A DNA stretch of 64,000 bases from positions 829,702,160-829,766,159 of the forward strand of contig NC_081411.1 in NCBI RefSeq assembly GCF_030272615.1. The letters run 5' to 3'. Each line of letters begins with the position of its first letter. Positions within the stretch are counted from its first letter, which is position 1. The stretch comes from Cryptomeria japonica (taxonomy: Eukaryota > Streptophyta > Pinopsida > Cupressales > Cupressaceae). The position numbers and the translations under genes are program-made. Under the pieces are notes generated by a model. That model was not told the DNA's origin. It searched no databases and saw nothing but the letters and a program-made list of their open reading frames with translations. Shown here one piece after another: positions 12,351 through 24,321 of the stretch.

Positions 12351-13410
12351 TGTTAGGTCTCAGAGACAACTAAGAGGGGGGGGGTGACTCAATTGTCCAA
12401 TAAATTCAATAGAAATTAACTTAACCAAAACTTAATGCTTAATGTCGGTAAACCAAACTTTATGACAATAGACAGTCTTATCAGTTAGTTGTAGTACTGG
12501 TAAAGATTAATGCATGAAACAAAAAGACAATAACATCCACAACACATAACACAAATATTTGTAGGTGGAAACCCTATAAGGGGAAAAACCACAGTGGGAA
12601 GCCTTACCCACAATCAGATGATACTACTGTAGATAGTATGTGTGTACAATATGGATTCTGTACATGTAGAAAGGCTAGATGCCTAGAGCTCACTGCTCAA
12701 TAACAAAATGAGAGTCACACTGACTACAATTGGATGGTTAAATCCAATGATAATGTACTTCTTAAAATATAATCTTCGTATGCTGGATTCAATATCAGTT
12801 AAGTTCTGATTGCCTTCACAAAAACCTTCCTTCAACCTTCAAATGATATCTACTTGTATAGCTCTACTTATTTTCGCATATACCTTATTACAATTCTTTT
12901 TCAATTGCATATCAATCTCACAAATGAGATCTTACATTTATACCATAACCTAAGACCAATTGAATAGGTCGGCTCACTAAAAGATATTACAATAAAATCA
13001 ATTACAAATAAATCGATATCTGATGCATAATGTCAATTCAATGCATTTACAATAATAATAAATCATCTCCATAATGTGTTGTGCTGATATGGAATAGATA
13101 TGTCTGCTGGTGTATATCCTAGACCTATTTGCTGGTAACAACAAATATGCAAACCCGAATAAACCAATAACCAAATCGCCAAAACCAAGTGATCAAATAA
13201 TGTCTTCGACATGACCAAGTAGTCTCCAAGTCATTCCAAGTGCCGGTGAACAATATAATTTGCCAGTGAACCAAATACCGATGACTGTGCAGAAGTCTTT
13301 GTCTTGCCAGTGAACATAACCAAAGATCTCCAAGTGTCGATAAGTGTTCAAGTGATGATAAGTGTTGACATAAATGACAAAACCATATTAACATATCCAA
13401 AATACCAAGG
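12351..13410 (-). repeat. 3' LTR of the 12351-19003 Copia
   Basis: This repeat starts TGTTAGGTCT on the plus strand and aligns along its whole length with 17951-19003. Its outer end at 13409-13410 reads GG where the partner has CA, so the terminal dinucleotide has mutated. On the minus strand the priming tract AAAGGGGGAGAT (13411-13422) abuts it. Confidence 0.9.
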
Positions 13411-13869
13411 ATCTCCCCCTTTGGCATTGATGGCAACACAAGATGGAAAAACCATCAAAGTGTCAAAATAGAAATGCCAAAAGCCAAAAACCAACAATCT
13501 CCCAAAGAGATTATTAACCAGAAATTAAAATACATAATTCCTCTCCCCTAGGAATAATTTCTCCAAAAGATATCTCTACCCAAAATGTTTTTCAAATGTT
13601 TTTCCATAATATCTCTCCCCCTTTGACATCAAATGCCAAAGCATTATAAAAAACCATATTCAAGTACAAAATACCAACTTATTATACCAACTACTCCCCT
13701 TGAGAAGTAGCTCTCCTCATCAAGGTCAGAATAAAATATTTCTCTGTCAATTTTGTCGGTTGATGACAAACATCAACTATCTAAGTCTCTATATGCGGGG
13801 GTAGGACTCCAAGTTTCTCTCTGAGATATTCAAAAGTTTCCTTAGGCAAAATCTTTGTAAAAAATATCT

Positions 13870-16860
13870 GTAATATGCTCTTTAGTATTCACATAAACCA
13901 ATTACACTTCTTTTTCTTCAACATTCTCTTTTATAAAATTGAATTTGATAGAAACACGTTTAGTCTTAGAGTGAAATACCAGGTTCTTGGATATATCAAT
14001 TGGTGTCATATTATCACAGTAAATAGTTATAGGTTCCTTGCATTTTACCTTTATGTCCTTCAACATTTGTTTGATCCATAATACTTGTGTACAGTTAGTT
14101 GTTGTTGCAACATATTCTGATTCTGTTGTTGATAGACTTGTACAACTTTGTTTCTTGTTAACCATGAAATTAGTTTACTACCAAGAAAAAATGCTCCATC
14201 AGTGATGCTTTTTTTGTCATCCACATCTCCTGCCCAATTAGCATCTGTGTATGCACATAAATCAAAATTTTCATCTCTAGGATACCATAAACCAAGATTT
14301 GCAGTGCCTTGTAGGTACCGAAAAAATCCTTTTCACTACTGATTCATGATTTTCTTTAGGATTACTCTGAAATCTTGAAACAATACATACTCCATTCATA
14401 ATATCAGGTCTTGTTTGTGTCAAATACAGTAAACCTCGTATCATAGACTTGTATCTAGTCGGACTAACAGGTATTGATTCATCCTTCAAAGATAATTTAT
14501 TAGTTGTAGTCATAGGTGTGCTTACCGGTTTACAGTTTTCCATGCCAAATTTCTTTATTAATTTCTTCAAGTACTTAGATTGACATAGGAATATACCTTT
14601 ATCAGTCTATGAAATCTGCAATCCTAAAAAGAATTTTATTTCTCCAATCATAGACATTTCAAATTCTTGTTGCATTTGTTAGAAAAGTCTTTACACAATC
14701 CATCTTCTCCTCCAAAGATTATATCATAAACAAAAAATTCAATAACCAAGATGTCATCATTAGTCACTTTGTAGTATAGATTATTGTCAGCATTACCTTT
14801 AGTGTATCGAAGCTTCAAAAGATATTTGTCCAATCTAGCGTACAAAGCTCTAGGAGCTTGTTTTAGACCATATAAAGCTTTCCTTAACTGGAAAACCATG
14901 TCTTCGTTATTTGTCAAAGAAAATCCATCAAGTATAAACTTCTTCTTCAAGATCTCCATTCAGAAATGCACATTTAACATCCATTTGGTATACTTTATAG
15001 TTCTTGTGTGCTGCAAAAGCCAATAAAAGTCTGACTACCTCAATTCTAGCTACCAGTGCAAAGGTTTCATTGTAATCAATTCCTTCTTTCTATGAATATC
15101 CCTTACACACTAATCTTGTTTTTTTTCTGATTACCTTACCATCTTCATTAAGTTTATTTCTAAAAACCAATTTAGTTCCAATTACATTTATGTCTTTAGG
15201 TCAGGGAACTAATGACCAAGTGTTATTCATTTCAATTTGTTCCAATTCATCTTCCATAGCTTTAATCCAATAATTATCTTCACATGCCTCATTAAATGAT
15301 GTAGGTTCAATTTGAGAAATAAGACATACCTCTTCATTTTCCAACCTTCCTATAGTCATAACTCCTTGAAATTTGTTTCCAATTATCTGATCTTCAGAAT
15401 GATTCAATCTTACATACCAGGGTGTTTTTACTTCTTGTTGTTCTTCAGTGATTGTTGAATCCTTAGATGATGCCAGTATAACTGGATCACCATTCTATAC
15501 CAGTGTATTCATAGTAGGTTCATTTATGATTATCTCTATTGCCGATTCACAGTCCATGTACCTTGAATTAACTCTAAATTATACATCAATCTTCACATTT
15601 GCACTCTCAACAATTTTTTGCAATCTCTTGTTAAAACATCTATATGCCTTTCTCTTAGATGAATAACCAAGAAATATTCCTTCATCACTTCTAGGATCAA
15701 ATTTTCCAATATACTCATCTCTTCTAATATAGCATTTACTTCCAAATATTCTAAAATATTTAAGAGTAGGAGTATTGCCAAACCATAGTTCATGAGGGGT
15801 CTTACCAGTTTCACCTCTGATGTGAACTTTGTTGAATATATAAACTATTGTATTGACCACTTCTCTCCAGTATATATGAGGTAGATTTGCTTCTGATATT
15901 ATACTTTTGGCTACATCCAAGATAGGTTTTTTTTCCTTTCCACAACTCCATTCTGTTGGGGCGTCTGGATTGTTGATAATTGTCTTTTGACCCCATTCAC
16001 TTCATAGAATGTATTAAATTTCTTATATGTGAATTCACCTCCTTGATATGATCTCAAACATTTTATTTTCTTATCAGTTTCATTTTCTACCATCACCTTG
16101 AATAGTTTGAATTTCCCAAATGCTTCAGATTTTTCCCTAAGAAAAGTAACCCAACACATTCTAGAATAGTCATCAATGATTAGCATAAAATACCTATCTC
16201 CTTGTATACTTATAGTTCTTGTTGGACCACATAAATCATTATGAATTAAATCAAGAAAATTGTTAGACTTCTATGGAATACTCTTGAAAATTTCTTTGAC
16301 TTGCTTTCCAAATCGACATTCCTTACATACCAGATTGTGTGGTTTAACAATCTTAGGTAAATCTCTTACTGCCTTAGTTGTACTGATTTTCACAATACAA
16401 TCAAAATTTACATGACAAAGTCTCTTATGCCATAACCAACTTTCATCAATATGTGCAATCAAACATGCTTTCTCATTGTTGTTCAAATGAAAGATATTAC
16501 CTCTAGTCTGATTACTGGTTGCAATTTCCAAACCAGTTCTATTTAAGATTTTGCATTTACCATTCTTGAATTGTAACTGAAATCCTTTCTCAACTAATTA
16601 ACCAACACTCAAAAAATTATGCTTCAAACCTTCAACATAGTAAACATTATCAGCATTGTGCATACCATCAAAAGATATAGTGCCTTTTCCTTTGATCAAA
16701 CAAGCTTTATCATCTCCAAATATTACTAAACCTCCATTGTATTCCTAAAAGGTTAAGAATTTACTCTTATCACCAGTCATGTGATGTGAATATCTCGAAT
16801 CAATGATCCATTCATCCTTATCTTCAACTTTAGCTGTCAGGGCCTGCTTTACTGATTGAA
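13870..16860 (-). pseudogene. Copia pol remnant: protease, integrase, RT, RNase H
   Basis: On the minus strand the parts appear in Copia order. Near 16800-16560 is a decayed protease and linker. At 16531-16271 is the pre-integrase zinc-binding segment (W-L-W-H-K-R-L-C-H-V-N, then C-K-E-C). At 16186-15911 is the integrase core with D-D-Y-S-R and a retained Q-Q-N-G-V-V-E. At 15920-15579 is the integrase C-terminus. RT fragments follow at 15407-15201 and 14959-14648, containing [10 protein letters not shown]; the catalytic Y-V-D-D is changed to F-V-Y-D. RT ends with M-K-K-L-I-K-K-F-G-M-E (14570-14277). The RNase H tail (14165-13902) keeps S-L-S-T-T-E-S-E-Y and the C-D-N motif. At least six breaks separate these pieces. 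Confidence 0.88.
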
Positions 16861-16900
16861 CAGTAGGTGTCGGTTGATCTTCTATTATAGCAACAAAATC

Positions 16901-17890
16901 CTATCCATTATCTGTCGGATCCTCATCAAAATCATTAGTAACTCCTTCATCAACATAATAACAAGATTTGTCTCTTTTCTTCTTAAACCTGTATTTCTGA
17001 TAATTAGGGTTAGGCTTATATGTTCTTTTAGCTTCTTCTCTTAATCTTCCATGTCTATTAGGACATCTAGAAGTCATATGACCAATCTTATTACAGTTAA
17101 AATATTTAAAGGGTTCTTTACCTTCATACTTATTTCCAATTGGACCTTTAGGCATTTTTCTTGCAAATAGTGCTTCAAGTTCTCTTGCATAGAAGGCTTT
17201 CCAATCAAATTTCTCAGATAAGGTTGATGATGTTGTAGATGTTGATGATGCCTTGAAAGCTAGATATGTCTTAGTACTAGCAACAGGACCAAATTCCTCA
17301 AGTTTAAAAGCTGAAAGTTTTCCAACCAAGGTGTCTCTAGATACTAATGCATTAGGAATTATTCTCAATTCATTTATAGCAGTAACTTTCATTATATATG
17401 TCGGTGGCAAGGCTCTTAAAACTTTAGAAACAATCTCATCTTCACTTAAGGCTCCTCCACAACATTGTATACCCAAAACAATTTCATTTACTCTTTGCAT
17501 AAAAGCAAAACTTATTTCATCTTCTTCCATTTTTAGAATTTCATACCTGACCCGAAAGCATTCAAGTTTTGCAATTTTGACTGTGGAATCTCCTTCATTC
17601 AATGTTTCCAATTTGTCCCCAAAAGCTTTAGCAGTAGATCTGTCTAACAATCCCATGACTTGCTGATCTGAAAATGCGCTCAAAAGTGCTTCTCTTGCTT
17701 TTCAATCATTTTCCTCATCTTTAACCAAGTTAGGTGGATTAGGTTGACCTTGAGTAGCAATATAACCATTCTTTGTAACATCCCAAATGTCATTTACAAT
17801 GCAATTCAAATATGTCTCCATCCTGATCTTCCATATGCCATAGTTAGTTCCATCAAGTTTCAGACTATCCTTCCTGAAATAGTTAGAAGA
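16901..17890 (-). pseudogene. Copia gag remnant with damaged zinc knuckle
   Basis: Translation on the minus strand begins near 17890 with the usual L-D-G-T-N-Y-G-I-W-K-I-R-M-E motif, meets an in-frame TGA at 17704-17702, and then stays open for 260 codons (17683-16901). The second part contains the UBN2-like gag core (E-I-S-F-A-F-M-Q-R-V-N-E-I, L-R-A-L-P-P-T-Y) and a knuckle reading Y-F-N-C-N-K-I-G-H-M-T-S-R-C, in which the first of the four ligands is Tyr instead of Cys. It is followed by a basic and then an acidic tail. Confidence 0.85.
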
Positions 17891-17936
17891 AATTGGATCT
17901 CCTCAAGTTGTTAAGCTTCTGCAAAAAGAGGAGTAG

Positions 17937-17950
17937 GCTCTGATACCAAT
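17937..17950 (-). promoter_or_regulatory. Primer-binding site, initiator tRNA-Met type
   Basis: On the minus strand ATTGGTATCAGAGC lies immediately next to the 5' LTR of the 12351-19003 element. Confidence 0.9.
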
Positions 17951-19003
17951 TGTTAGGTCCCAGAGATAAATGAGATGGGGGGGGGTGAATCAGTTGTCCA
18001 ATAAATTCAACCAAAATTAACTTAACCAAAACTTAATGCTTAATGCTGGTAAACCAAACTTTATGTCGGTAGACAATTTTATCAGTTAGTTGCAGTTGCG
18101 GTAAAGATTAATGCATAAAATAGAAAGAAAATAACATCCACAACACATAACACGAATATTTGTACGTGGAAACCCTATAAGGGGAAAACCCACGGTGGGA
18201 ACCCTTACCCACAATCAGATGATACTATTGCAGATAGTATGTGTGTACAATATGGATTCTGCACATGTGGAAAGGCCAGCTTCCTAGAGCTCACTGCTCA
18301 ATCACAAAATGAGAGTCACACTGACTGCAATTGGATGGTTAAATCCAATGATAATATACTACTTAAAATAACATCTTCATATGCTGGATTCAGTACCGGT
18401 TAAGTTCTGATTGCCTTCACAAAAAGCTTCCTTCAACCTTCAAATGATGTCTACGTGTATAGCTCTGCTTATTTTCACATATACCTTATTACAATTCTTT
18501 TTCAATCGCATATCAATCTCACAAATGAGATCTTACATTTATACCATAATCTAAGACCAATTGAATAGGTCAGCTCACTAAAAGATATTACAATAAAATC
18601 AATTACAAATAAATTGATATTCAATGAATGATGTCGGCTCGATGCATTTAAAATAATAATAAATCATCTCCATAATGTGTCATGTTGATCTGGAATAGAT
18701 ATGTCTATTGGTGTATATCTTGGACCTATTTGTCGGTAACAGCAAATATACAAACCCGAATAAACCAATAACCAAATCATCAAAACCAAGTGATCAAATA
18801 ATGTCGTTGACATAACCAAGTAGTCTCCAATTCATTCCAAGTGTCGGTGAGCCAAATACTGATGACTATGCATAAGTCTTTGTCTTGTCAGTGAACATAA
18901 CCAAAGATCTCCAAGTGTTGATAAGTGTTGACAAGTGATGACAGGTGTTGATAGGTGTTGACATCAATGACAAAACCATATCAACATATCCAAAATACCA
19001 ACA
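17951..19003 (-). repeat. 5' LTR of the 12351-19003 Copia
   Basis: This repeat of 1053 bp, TG to CA, is near-identical in layout to 12351-13410. A run of nine G followed by TGAATCA lies at about 17978-17992. The target duplicate TGATA follows at 19004-19008. Confidence 0.93.
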
Positions 19004-19008
19004 TGATA

Positions 19009-19754
19009 TGCATTCATAACAAAAAATAATAAAAAATTATAAAAAATGATGAATTTACATTCAAATTGTGAATATAATTTATTAAATGCATAGAATAGAT
19101 GAAAAAATTAGATCTCATGCCTCTTTCCATTGTACGTTTGTTTGATTTTTAAAAACCTTGTTTTCCTATCATTTAGCTTGAAACCCTTAAAGTGTTTTTT
19201 CTTGCGGCCATGGGTGAAAATGACCCAGTGGCTGCAATCAAAAAAAATTTATTGATAGAAAAATGTGTATGGGGTTTTGAAAACTAAACTGCATACACAT
19301 TTATTATAAAAAAAAACCCGTATGTGGTTTTGCTTCGGTTATGCTCAGAAAAATGAGCCAAAACACATACGAGGTTTTTTTAATTTTAAATAACCCTAGC
19401 ACATTTTGTGTGCTTCCAAGTTTTTTTGGGGGTGTGTCCACTTTTTTGCACACCATCTTGCTGCATACACCTGAATTATTTTTATGAAATTGATATAGTG
19501 CTACTGGAAGTTTTGAATAAGGATGCCAAGGAGGTTGAAACTCTTGCTAATCCAATAGTTGGAAATCTTCATTTGGGAAAACTAGTTACTCACTATCTTA
19601 TTTAGTTGAAATTACAATACAATTCATAATATTTTCTTATCAAGTATGTTTTTTGTGTAGAAAATAATTTGTTAGGTCTATTTAAAGGGTATTACATAAG
19701 GAGTTAAATTAGAGGTTGGTGGCATTAGAGACTAGAGGATCTCCATCATTTAAA
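19009..19754. other. AT-rich spacer; no gene seen
   Basis: This segment lies between two Copia remnants. It has homopolymer A and T runs and a pair of loosely complementary CATACACAT and ATGTGTATG words near 19265-19310. I see no coding or repeat structure that I can support. Confidence 0.5.
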
Positions 19755-20828
19755 TAGAATTTTATACCAAAGGTTTACTAGAGAGAAGCTATGCATACAG
19801 TAGTATATACCCTTAATAGAAGTTTATTTCGAAAAAGATATGGGGAGACATCATATGAACTATGGCATGAAAGAATCCTGATAGTGAAGTATCTCAAGGT
19901 ATTTGGAAGTAGATGTTATATCCGGAGAGATGAGGATAATCTTGGAAAATTCGACAATAGAGAAGATGAAGGCATATTCATAGGATACTCTATAAGGAGC
20001 AACACATACCGGTGTTAGAACAAAAGACTAAATAAAATTGTTGAAAGTGAAAATGTGAAGGTTGATGAAGACATTTCTAAAGACTATGATAAATTAGTAG
20101 GATATGAATTAGATGAGTCCTTAGAATGAAGAAGGGAAGAGGAAAACAAAGAAGAAGAAAAGAAAAATGAAACTCGGGATGCTTTAGAAACTACATCAAA
20201 GACCCTGAGGTATCTACAGAGGAATCAATTTGAGGATCAAATTATTGGAAACAAAAACAAAGTAATTATCACAAGAAGTAAGGAAGCTCAAGAACAAGTT
20301 TTATTATGTTTACTTTCTGAGATTGAAGCAAAGCTAGTAGAAGAAGCTTGCAATGATAAAAAATGGATAAAGGCAATGAGAGAAGGACTAGACCAAATTA
20401 AAAAAAACTCAGACATGGGAGCTTGTATAGAAACTGACAGATAAAATTGTAATTGGAACAAAGTGGGTATTCCAGAACAAGCTAGATGAGGATGGAAAGG
20501 TTGTAAGAAACAAAGCAAGGCTGGTTTGAAATGGTTACAATTAGGTTGAAGGCATTGACTTTGAGGAAACATTTGCTCCAGTTTCTTGGATGGAAGCTAT
20601 TATGATGTTCTTAGCCTTTATATCTTTTAAGGACTTCAAATTTTATTAGATGGATGTAAAATCAACATTTTTGAATGGAGAAATGAAATAAGAAGTTTAT
20701 ATCGAACAATTGAAAGGATTTAAGTTGAGAGATGATCCATATATTGTTTGCAGGTTGAAGAAGGCTTTGTATGGATTGAAACAAGATCCTAAAGCTTGGC
20801 ATGGAAGCCTAGACAACTATTTGATTAG
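19755..20828 (+). pseudogene. Copia integrase C-terminus and first half of RT (remnant)
   Basis: The open stretch 19791-20018 keeps the integrase C-terminal words Y-T-L-N, Y-E-L-W, G-S-R-C-Y-I-R-R-D and G-I-F-I-G-Y-S. After an acidic linker with E-D-Q-I-I-G-N-K (about 20230), the RT start is recognisable, including L-Y-G-L-K-Q near 20767-20785. Stops occur every few dozen codons. The piece ends at the solo LTR at 20829. Confidence 0.8.
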
Positions 20829-21716
20829 TGATGCAGGAGCACCGGTCTAGTTCTTACCGGTTGGACATTTTTCAGTGGAATTGCCTGAGAGCGTGGTATT
20901 TCTTCTAGTTTGAGTGTTTAGTGTTGTGGTTTTGGGCTTACTCCCTTGTGTTCATGATCCTTTTTATGTTCGAGCTTCATGGAATTTGGCTCTGTTCCTA
21001 GTGAGTTATCGATTCTGGTATTGACTCGGTTGATATGTTCTTATCAGTTAGGCTTGCAGTGTGTTGAGCGAAGTTGGATTGGGTTGTGGTTGATCTGCAT
21101 GACTTACGGATCATTGGAGATGTTGCTTTGGGCATTGGCCGCTATTTCTGGAGGTCCACGCATCATTTTATGCTTTTGGAGATGCTTTGAGTGATTTGAT
21201 CTGACATGTTATCATTGCACATTTCATGAACCGATTGGTCTTTGGGCCAACTAGATTGAGTTGTAATTACTTACAATTGGTATAAAGGGTGGTTTTTAAA
21301 TCATTTGAGGGACAAGATTTAGAAGATAGAAGACAGAGTTTTGAGATTGAGTGAAGATGTAGATCCGGCGAGATTCTGATCCAGTTGGATTGAGGCTAGT
21401 AGGATGAGGTTCTGATTAGGGTAGAACCGACAGACTGTTCCTGAAAGACAATTTGATATGAGGATGATCTACGGATCTTGTAATTGTGTTCTAAGAATTA
21501 TTTGTATGCTAGACTACATTCTAGCATGTGGCATGTGTAATCCTTCAGACTGTAATAATATTTATTAATTTTATTTATTGGTTATATGTTCTGTGTTGTT
21601 ACCAGTTGTTCTTGTTGTTGTTATGTTACCGGATACTAGTATATCTTCCATGGTTTATGTGTTAAGCTACAAGGTTGGGTTGTCCTTCATTGGATCTCCC
21701 TGGCTTGTCTGTGTCA
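20829..21716 (+). repeat. Solo LTR inserted in the Copia RT
   Basis: This is an 888-bp unit starting TGATGCAGGAGCACC and ending GTCTGTGTCA, with a TATA-like GGTATAAAGG near 21277-21286. The flanking pentamers are ATTAG (20824-20828) and ATTGT (21717-21721), a decayed target duplication. The decisive evidence is that the interrupted RT reading resumes at 21717 in register, through G-F, S-N-L-Y-F and D-K-I-L-I-V-V-V-Y-V-D-D. The family is unlike the other LTRs in this window. Confidence 0.75.
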
Positions 21717-22721
21717 ATTGTTTAAGGTTTTTAAAAGAGATATGTTGATAGTAATCTCTATTTTTAAGTTGATTAAGATAAAATCTTAATCGTTGTAGTG
21801 TATGTTGATGACATAATATTTGGAGGAAATAATGGTATGTGCCGAAGGTTTGTTGGTGAGATGTAGAAGGAATTTGAAATGTCCATGATTGCTATGATGA
21901 TTTTTTTCTTAGAATGCAAGTGAATCAAAATAGCAAAGAAATTTTCATTTCTCAGTCCAAACATGTCAAAAAGTTGTTGAAGAAGTTTGGGTTGGAGAAT
22001 TATAAACCATTTTGTACACCTATGAAGTCCTACTAGATGCAATTTATCAAAGGATTATAAATCTCCTAAGGCTGATGCAAGTAAGTATAGATCAATGATT
22101 GGAGGACTATTATATCTGATTGTAACCAGACTAGATATCATGGATTTTGTTTGTTTAGCAGCTAGATTTCAGTAAGAGCCAAAAGAATCACAAGTTATTC
22201 CAGTAAAAAGGATTTTTAGATATTTAACAAGAACATAAGAGTTTGGATTGTGGTATCCTAGAGATTCAGATTTTATTTTAACAACATACAAAGATGCAGA
22301 TTGGGCAGGAAGTGTTGATGACAAAAAAAATTACAAGTGGTGAGCATTTTTCCTTGGCTCCTGATTAGTTGCTTGGTCAAGTAAGAAGCAGGATTTTGTG
22401 TCTCTATCCACATCTGAAGCTGAATATATTGTAGCATATTCATTTTGCACATAGATACTTTGGATGAAACAAACTTTTGAGGATATTGATGTATTGTTTG
22501 ATGAACCTATCTCAATTATTTATGATAACACCAATGCAATAAAGATTTCTAAGAATTTGGCATATCATTCCAAAATAAAACATATATCTATTTGGTATCA
22601 TTTTTTGAGGGAAAAGGTGTTGGATAATAAAGTAAGGATTGAGTATGTGTCTACGAAAGAGAAAATTGCAGATATCTTCACAAAGGCATTGTGTAAGGTT
22701 ACTTTTGAGTATCTCTGGTAA
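21717..22721 (+). pseudogene. Copia RT second half and RNase H (remnant)
   Basis: The sequence resumes after the solo LTR with the catalytic Y-V-D-D intact (about 21801-21812), then K-K-F-G-L-E-N and the RNase H region. The final open piece, 22464-22721, covers the D-N-T-N-A motif, H-S-K-I-K-H-I and I-A-D-I-F-T-K-A-L. Several TAG and TGA codons interrupt it. Confidence 0.85.
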
Positions 22722-23005
22722 AAGTTAGGGGTATTACACATCCTAGCTCAAACTAATGTGTATTGGTCCAATAAATTGCATGATCATTCTTGTCTAGACT
22801 GATGCTTCAAGAATTCCTCTCAAGGGGAGTAGAGTAGGCTTCATAGGATGAGATATGTCTGCCTTTGTCCTTGATGTCAAAGGGGGAAAGATGCAAAGGA
22901 AATGATGATGAAAATAATGATGTAGAGAGAGATGCACATAAGTAATATAAGTGATTTTTTTTGTTTGTTGTTGATGGATGTTGTCATCAATAACAAAGGT
23001 GGGAT

Positions 23006-23970
23006 TGCTGCAAATGTGATGTTGATGATGTCGATATGATTGTCATGGTTGTCATTGATGTCAGCAAATGATTTTATGAGTTGGTAATCTGGAATATGTT
23101 TCTCAAACTATTTGGTGCTCCAAAATTCGTGCTCTAGATGATGTCTAGTGTTGACTAGTAATTGATAGTGTTGGTTGTTATCTATATTTCTCCATTTTTT
23201 GGATATGCTATTGATTGCTTGGATTCATGTTTATCTTGGTTAAATTATTATTTTTTTAAAATTAAGAAGTGTTAATTTGGGTCTAGTCTAATCTAGAATT
23301 GGAGATTGTGTAACGACAGTTGTGAAGGATGTGTAATGTGTTGATCTGATCAATGAAGTGTGTTGTGGTGTGTTTCACTTCTCATTCTTTTCCACCATGA
23401 GAATTCTTAGTGCAGACCTATTTTTAATTATGTTTAGCCAACTTGGAAGGTTATGTAGTTAGGAGGACAGTATAAGTAAAGGGCGACTAGAATGAATGAG
23501 GTATGGAAGACATGCGAGATTGAAAAGATAAATCTGACTGATGTTTGATGTGAGAAGTTGTGAAAAGTGTGCAGTGTATTGTTAGGTACCGAAGGTTGTT
23601 TCGACATTGCTATTTGTGATAGTTGTATCATATTGGTGGATTTTATTTTTTTCTTTCTCTTCAAGTAGTGAGCCCTCATGTAGTGAACAATCTGCTAGTG
23701 AGCCACCTTTATAAAAATTACCTTAATTGGTGTCACCCTAACAAGTGTTATATATTGAGAACTAATGTTCTTCGTGGTTTTTCCCTTCTAGAGTTTTCCA
23801 CATCAGATCCGGTGTTCATTGGGTATGATTTCTTTGTGTATGTGTGCTTTCATGTTTGAATATACTCCTGGCAAATAACTCATATGTTGGTTATTTTGGA
23901 TCTGTGATCGAATCAAAAAGTTTAATTGACAACTAAATCACCCCCCTTTTAGTTGTCTATACATTCAACA
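23006..23970 (+). repeat. 3' LTR of the truncated Copia
   Basis: The repeat starts at TGCTGCAAATG directly after the tract AACAAAGGTGGGAT (22993-23005) and ends ACATTCAACA. The motif AATCACCCCCCTTTTAG near the end (23936-23952) matches the C-run motif at the 3' end of the other Copia LTRs. No second copy remains. Confidence 0.75.
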
Positions 23971-24277
23971 CTTAAGACATCAACATAGGACTATGTTGAC
24001 ATCTTAAGGGGGGTATTGCATATTTCCCTCTTTGTACTGTATTTTTGTATATATTTTGCATATCTTATATGGTGTGTTTATTGTCAAAACTAGATAAAAC
24101 AAAGTCTTATATGAGATGCTTCATGCTTGAAACTAGACACAACACTTATATGTCCTATCTGGGGTACATTCTCAAAACTAGATAAAACAAATTCTTATAC
24201 GAGATGTTCCTGAAACTAGACATATATTTGTCTTATATGGGGCCACACATTCTCAAAACCAGACCAACAAAGTCTTA
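23971..24277. other. Hairpin and diverged tandem repeat flanking the DNA transposon
   Basis: The region begins with an 18-bp imperfect inverted repeat (23971-23988 and 23991-24008; ends CTTAAG, centre CATAG-GA-CTATG) followed by a GGGGGG tract. From about 24080 to 24277 come diverged tandem copies of a unit containing AAACTAGA, AACAAA and TCTTATACGAGATG. The series resumes at 35693-35830, so the 11.4-kb transposon split it. CTTA at 24274-24277 is the left target duplicate. Confidence 0.65.
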
Positions 24278-24300
24278 GGGTCAGTGCAAGAAGATGAGTC
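24278..24300 (+). repeat. Left terminal inverted repeat
   Basis: It begins GGGTCAGTGCAAG and ends ATGAGTC, and pairs with 35666-35688 at 18 of 23 positions. It abuts a perfect 22-bp palindrome (24300-24321). Confidence 0.8.
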
Positions 24301-24321
24301 CACTTTTTGGCCAAAAAGTGG
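24300..24321. repeat. Perfect 22-bp palindrome next to the left terminal repeat
   Basis: The half-site CCACTTTTTGG is followed directly by its exact reverse complement. It overlaps the last base of the terminal repeat. There is no counterpart at the right end. Confidence 0.9.

Larger units (their letters stand above)
12351..19003 (-). mobile_element. Full-length, inactive Ty1/Copia element
   Basis: The element has two LTRs of about 1.05 kb (12351-13410 and 17951-19003) and a perfect 5-bp target duplication TGATA (12346-12350 and 19004-19008). Read on the minus strand the order is 5' LTR, tRNA-Met primer site, gag, protease, integrase, reverse transcriptase, RNase H, polypurine tract, 3' LTR, which is the Copia order. 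The coding region is broken by many stops and frameshifts. The first bases of the 3' LTR have changed from the expected TGTTGG to CCTTGG. Confidence 0.93.
19755..23970 (+). mobile_element. 5'-truncated Ty1/Copia element with a nested solo LTR
   Basis: Similarity to Copia starts abruptly inside integrase near 19755 and continues through RT and RNase H to a priming tract and a 3' LTR. The 5' LTR, gag and protease are absent. The RT region is interrupted at 20829-21716 by an unrelated solo LTR. After the interruption the protein resumes with no missing sequence, which shows that the insertion came later. Many stop codons are present. Confidence 0.85.

Noticed and set aside
17253-17666. 137-codon plus-strand ORF
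   Set aside because: It is antisense to the Copia gag, which has recognisable gag motifs.
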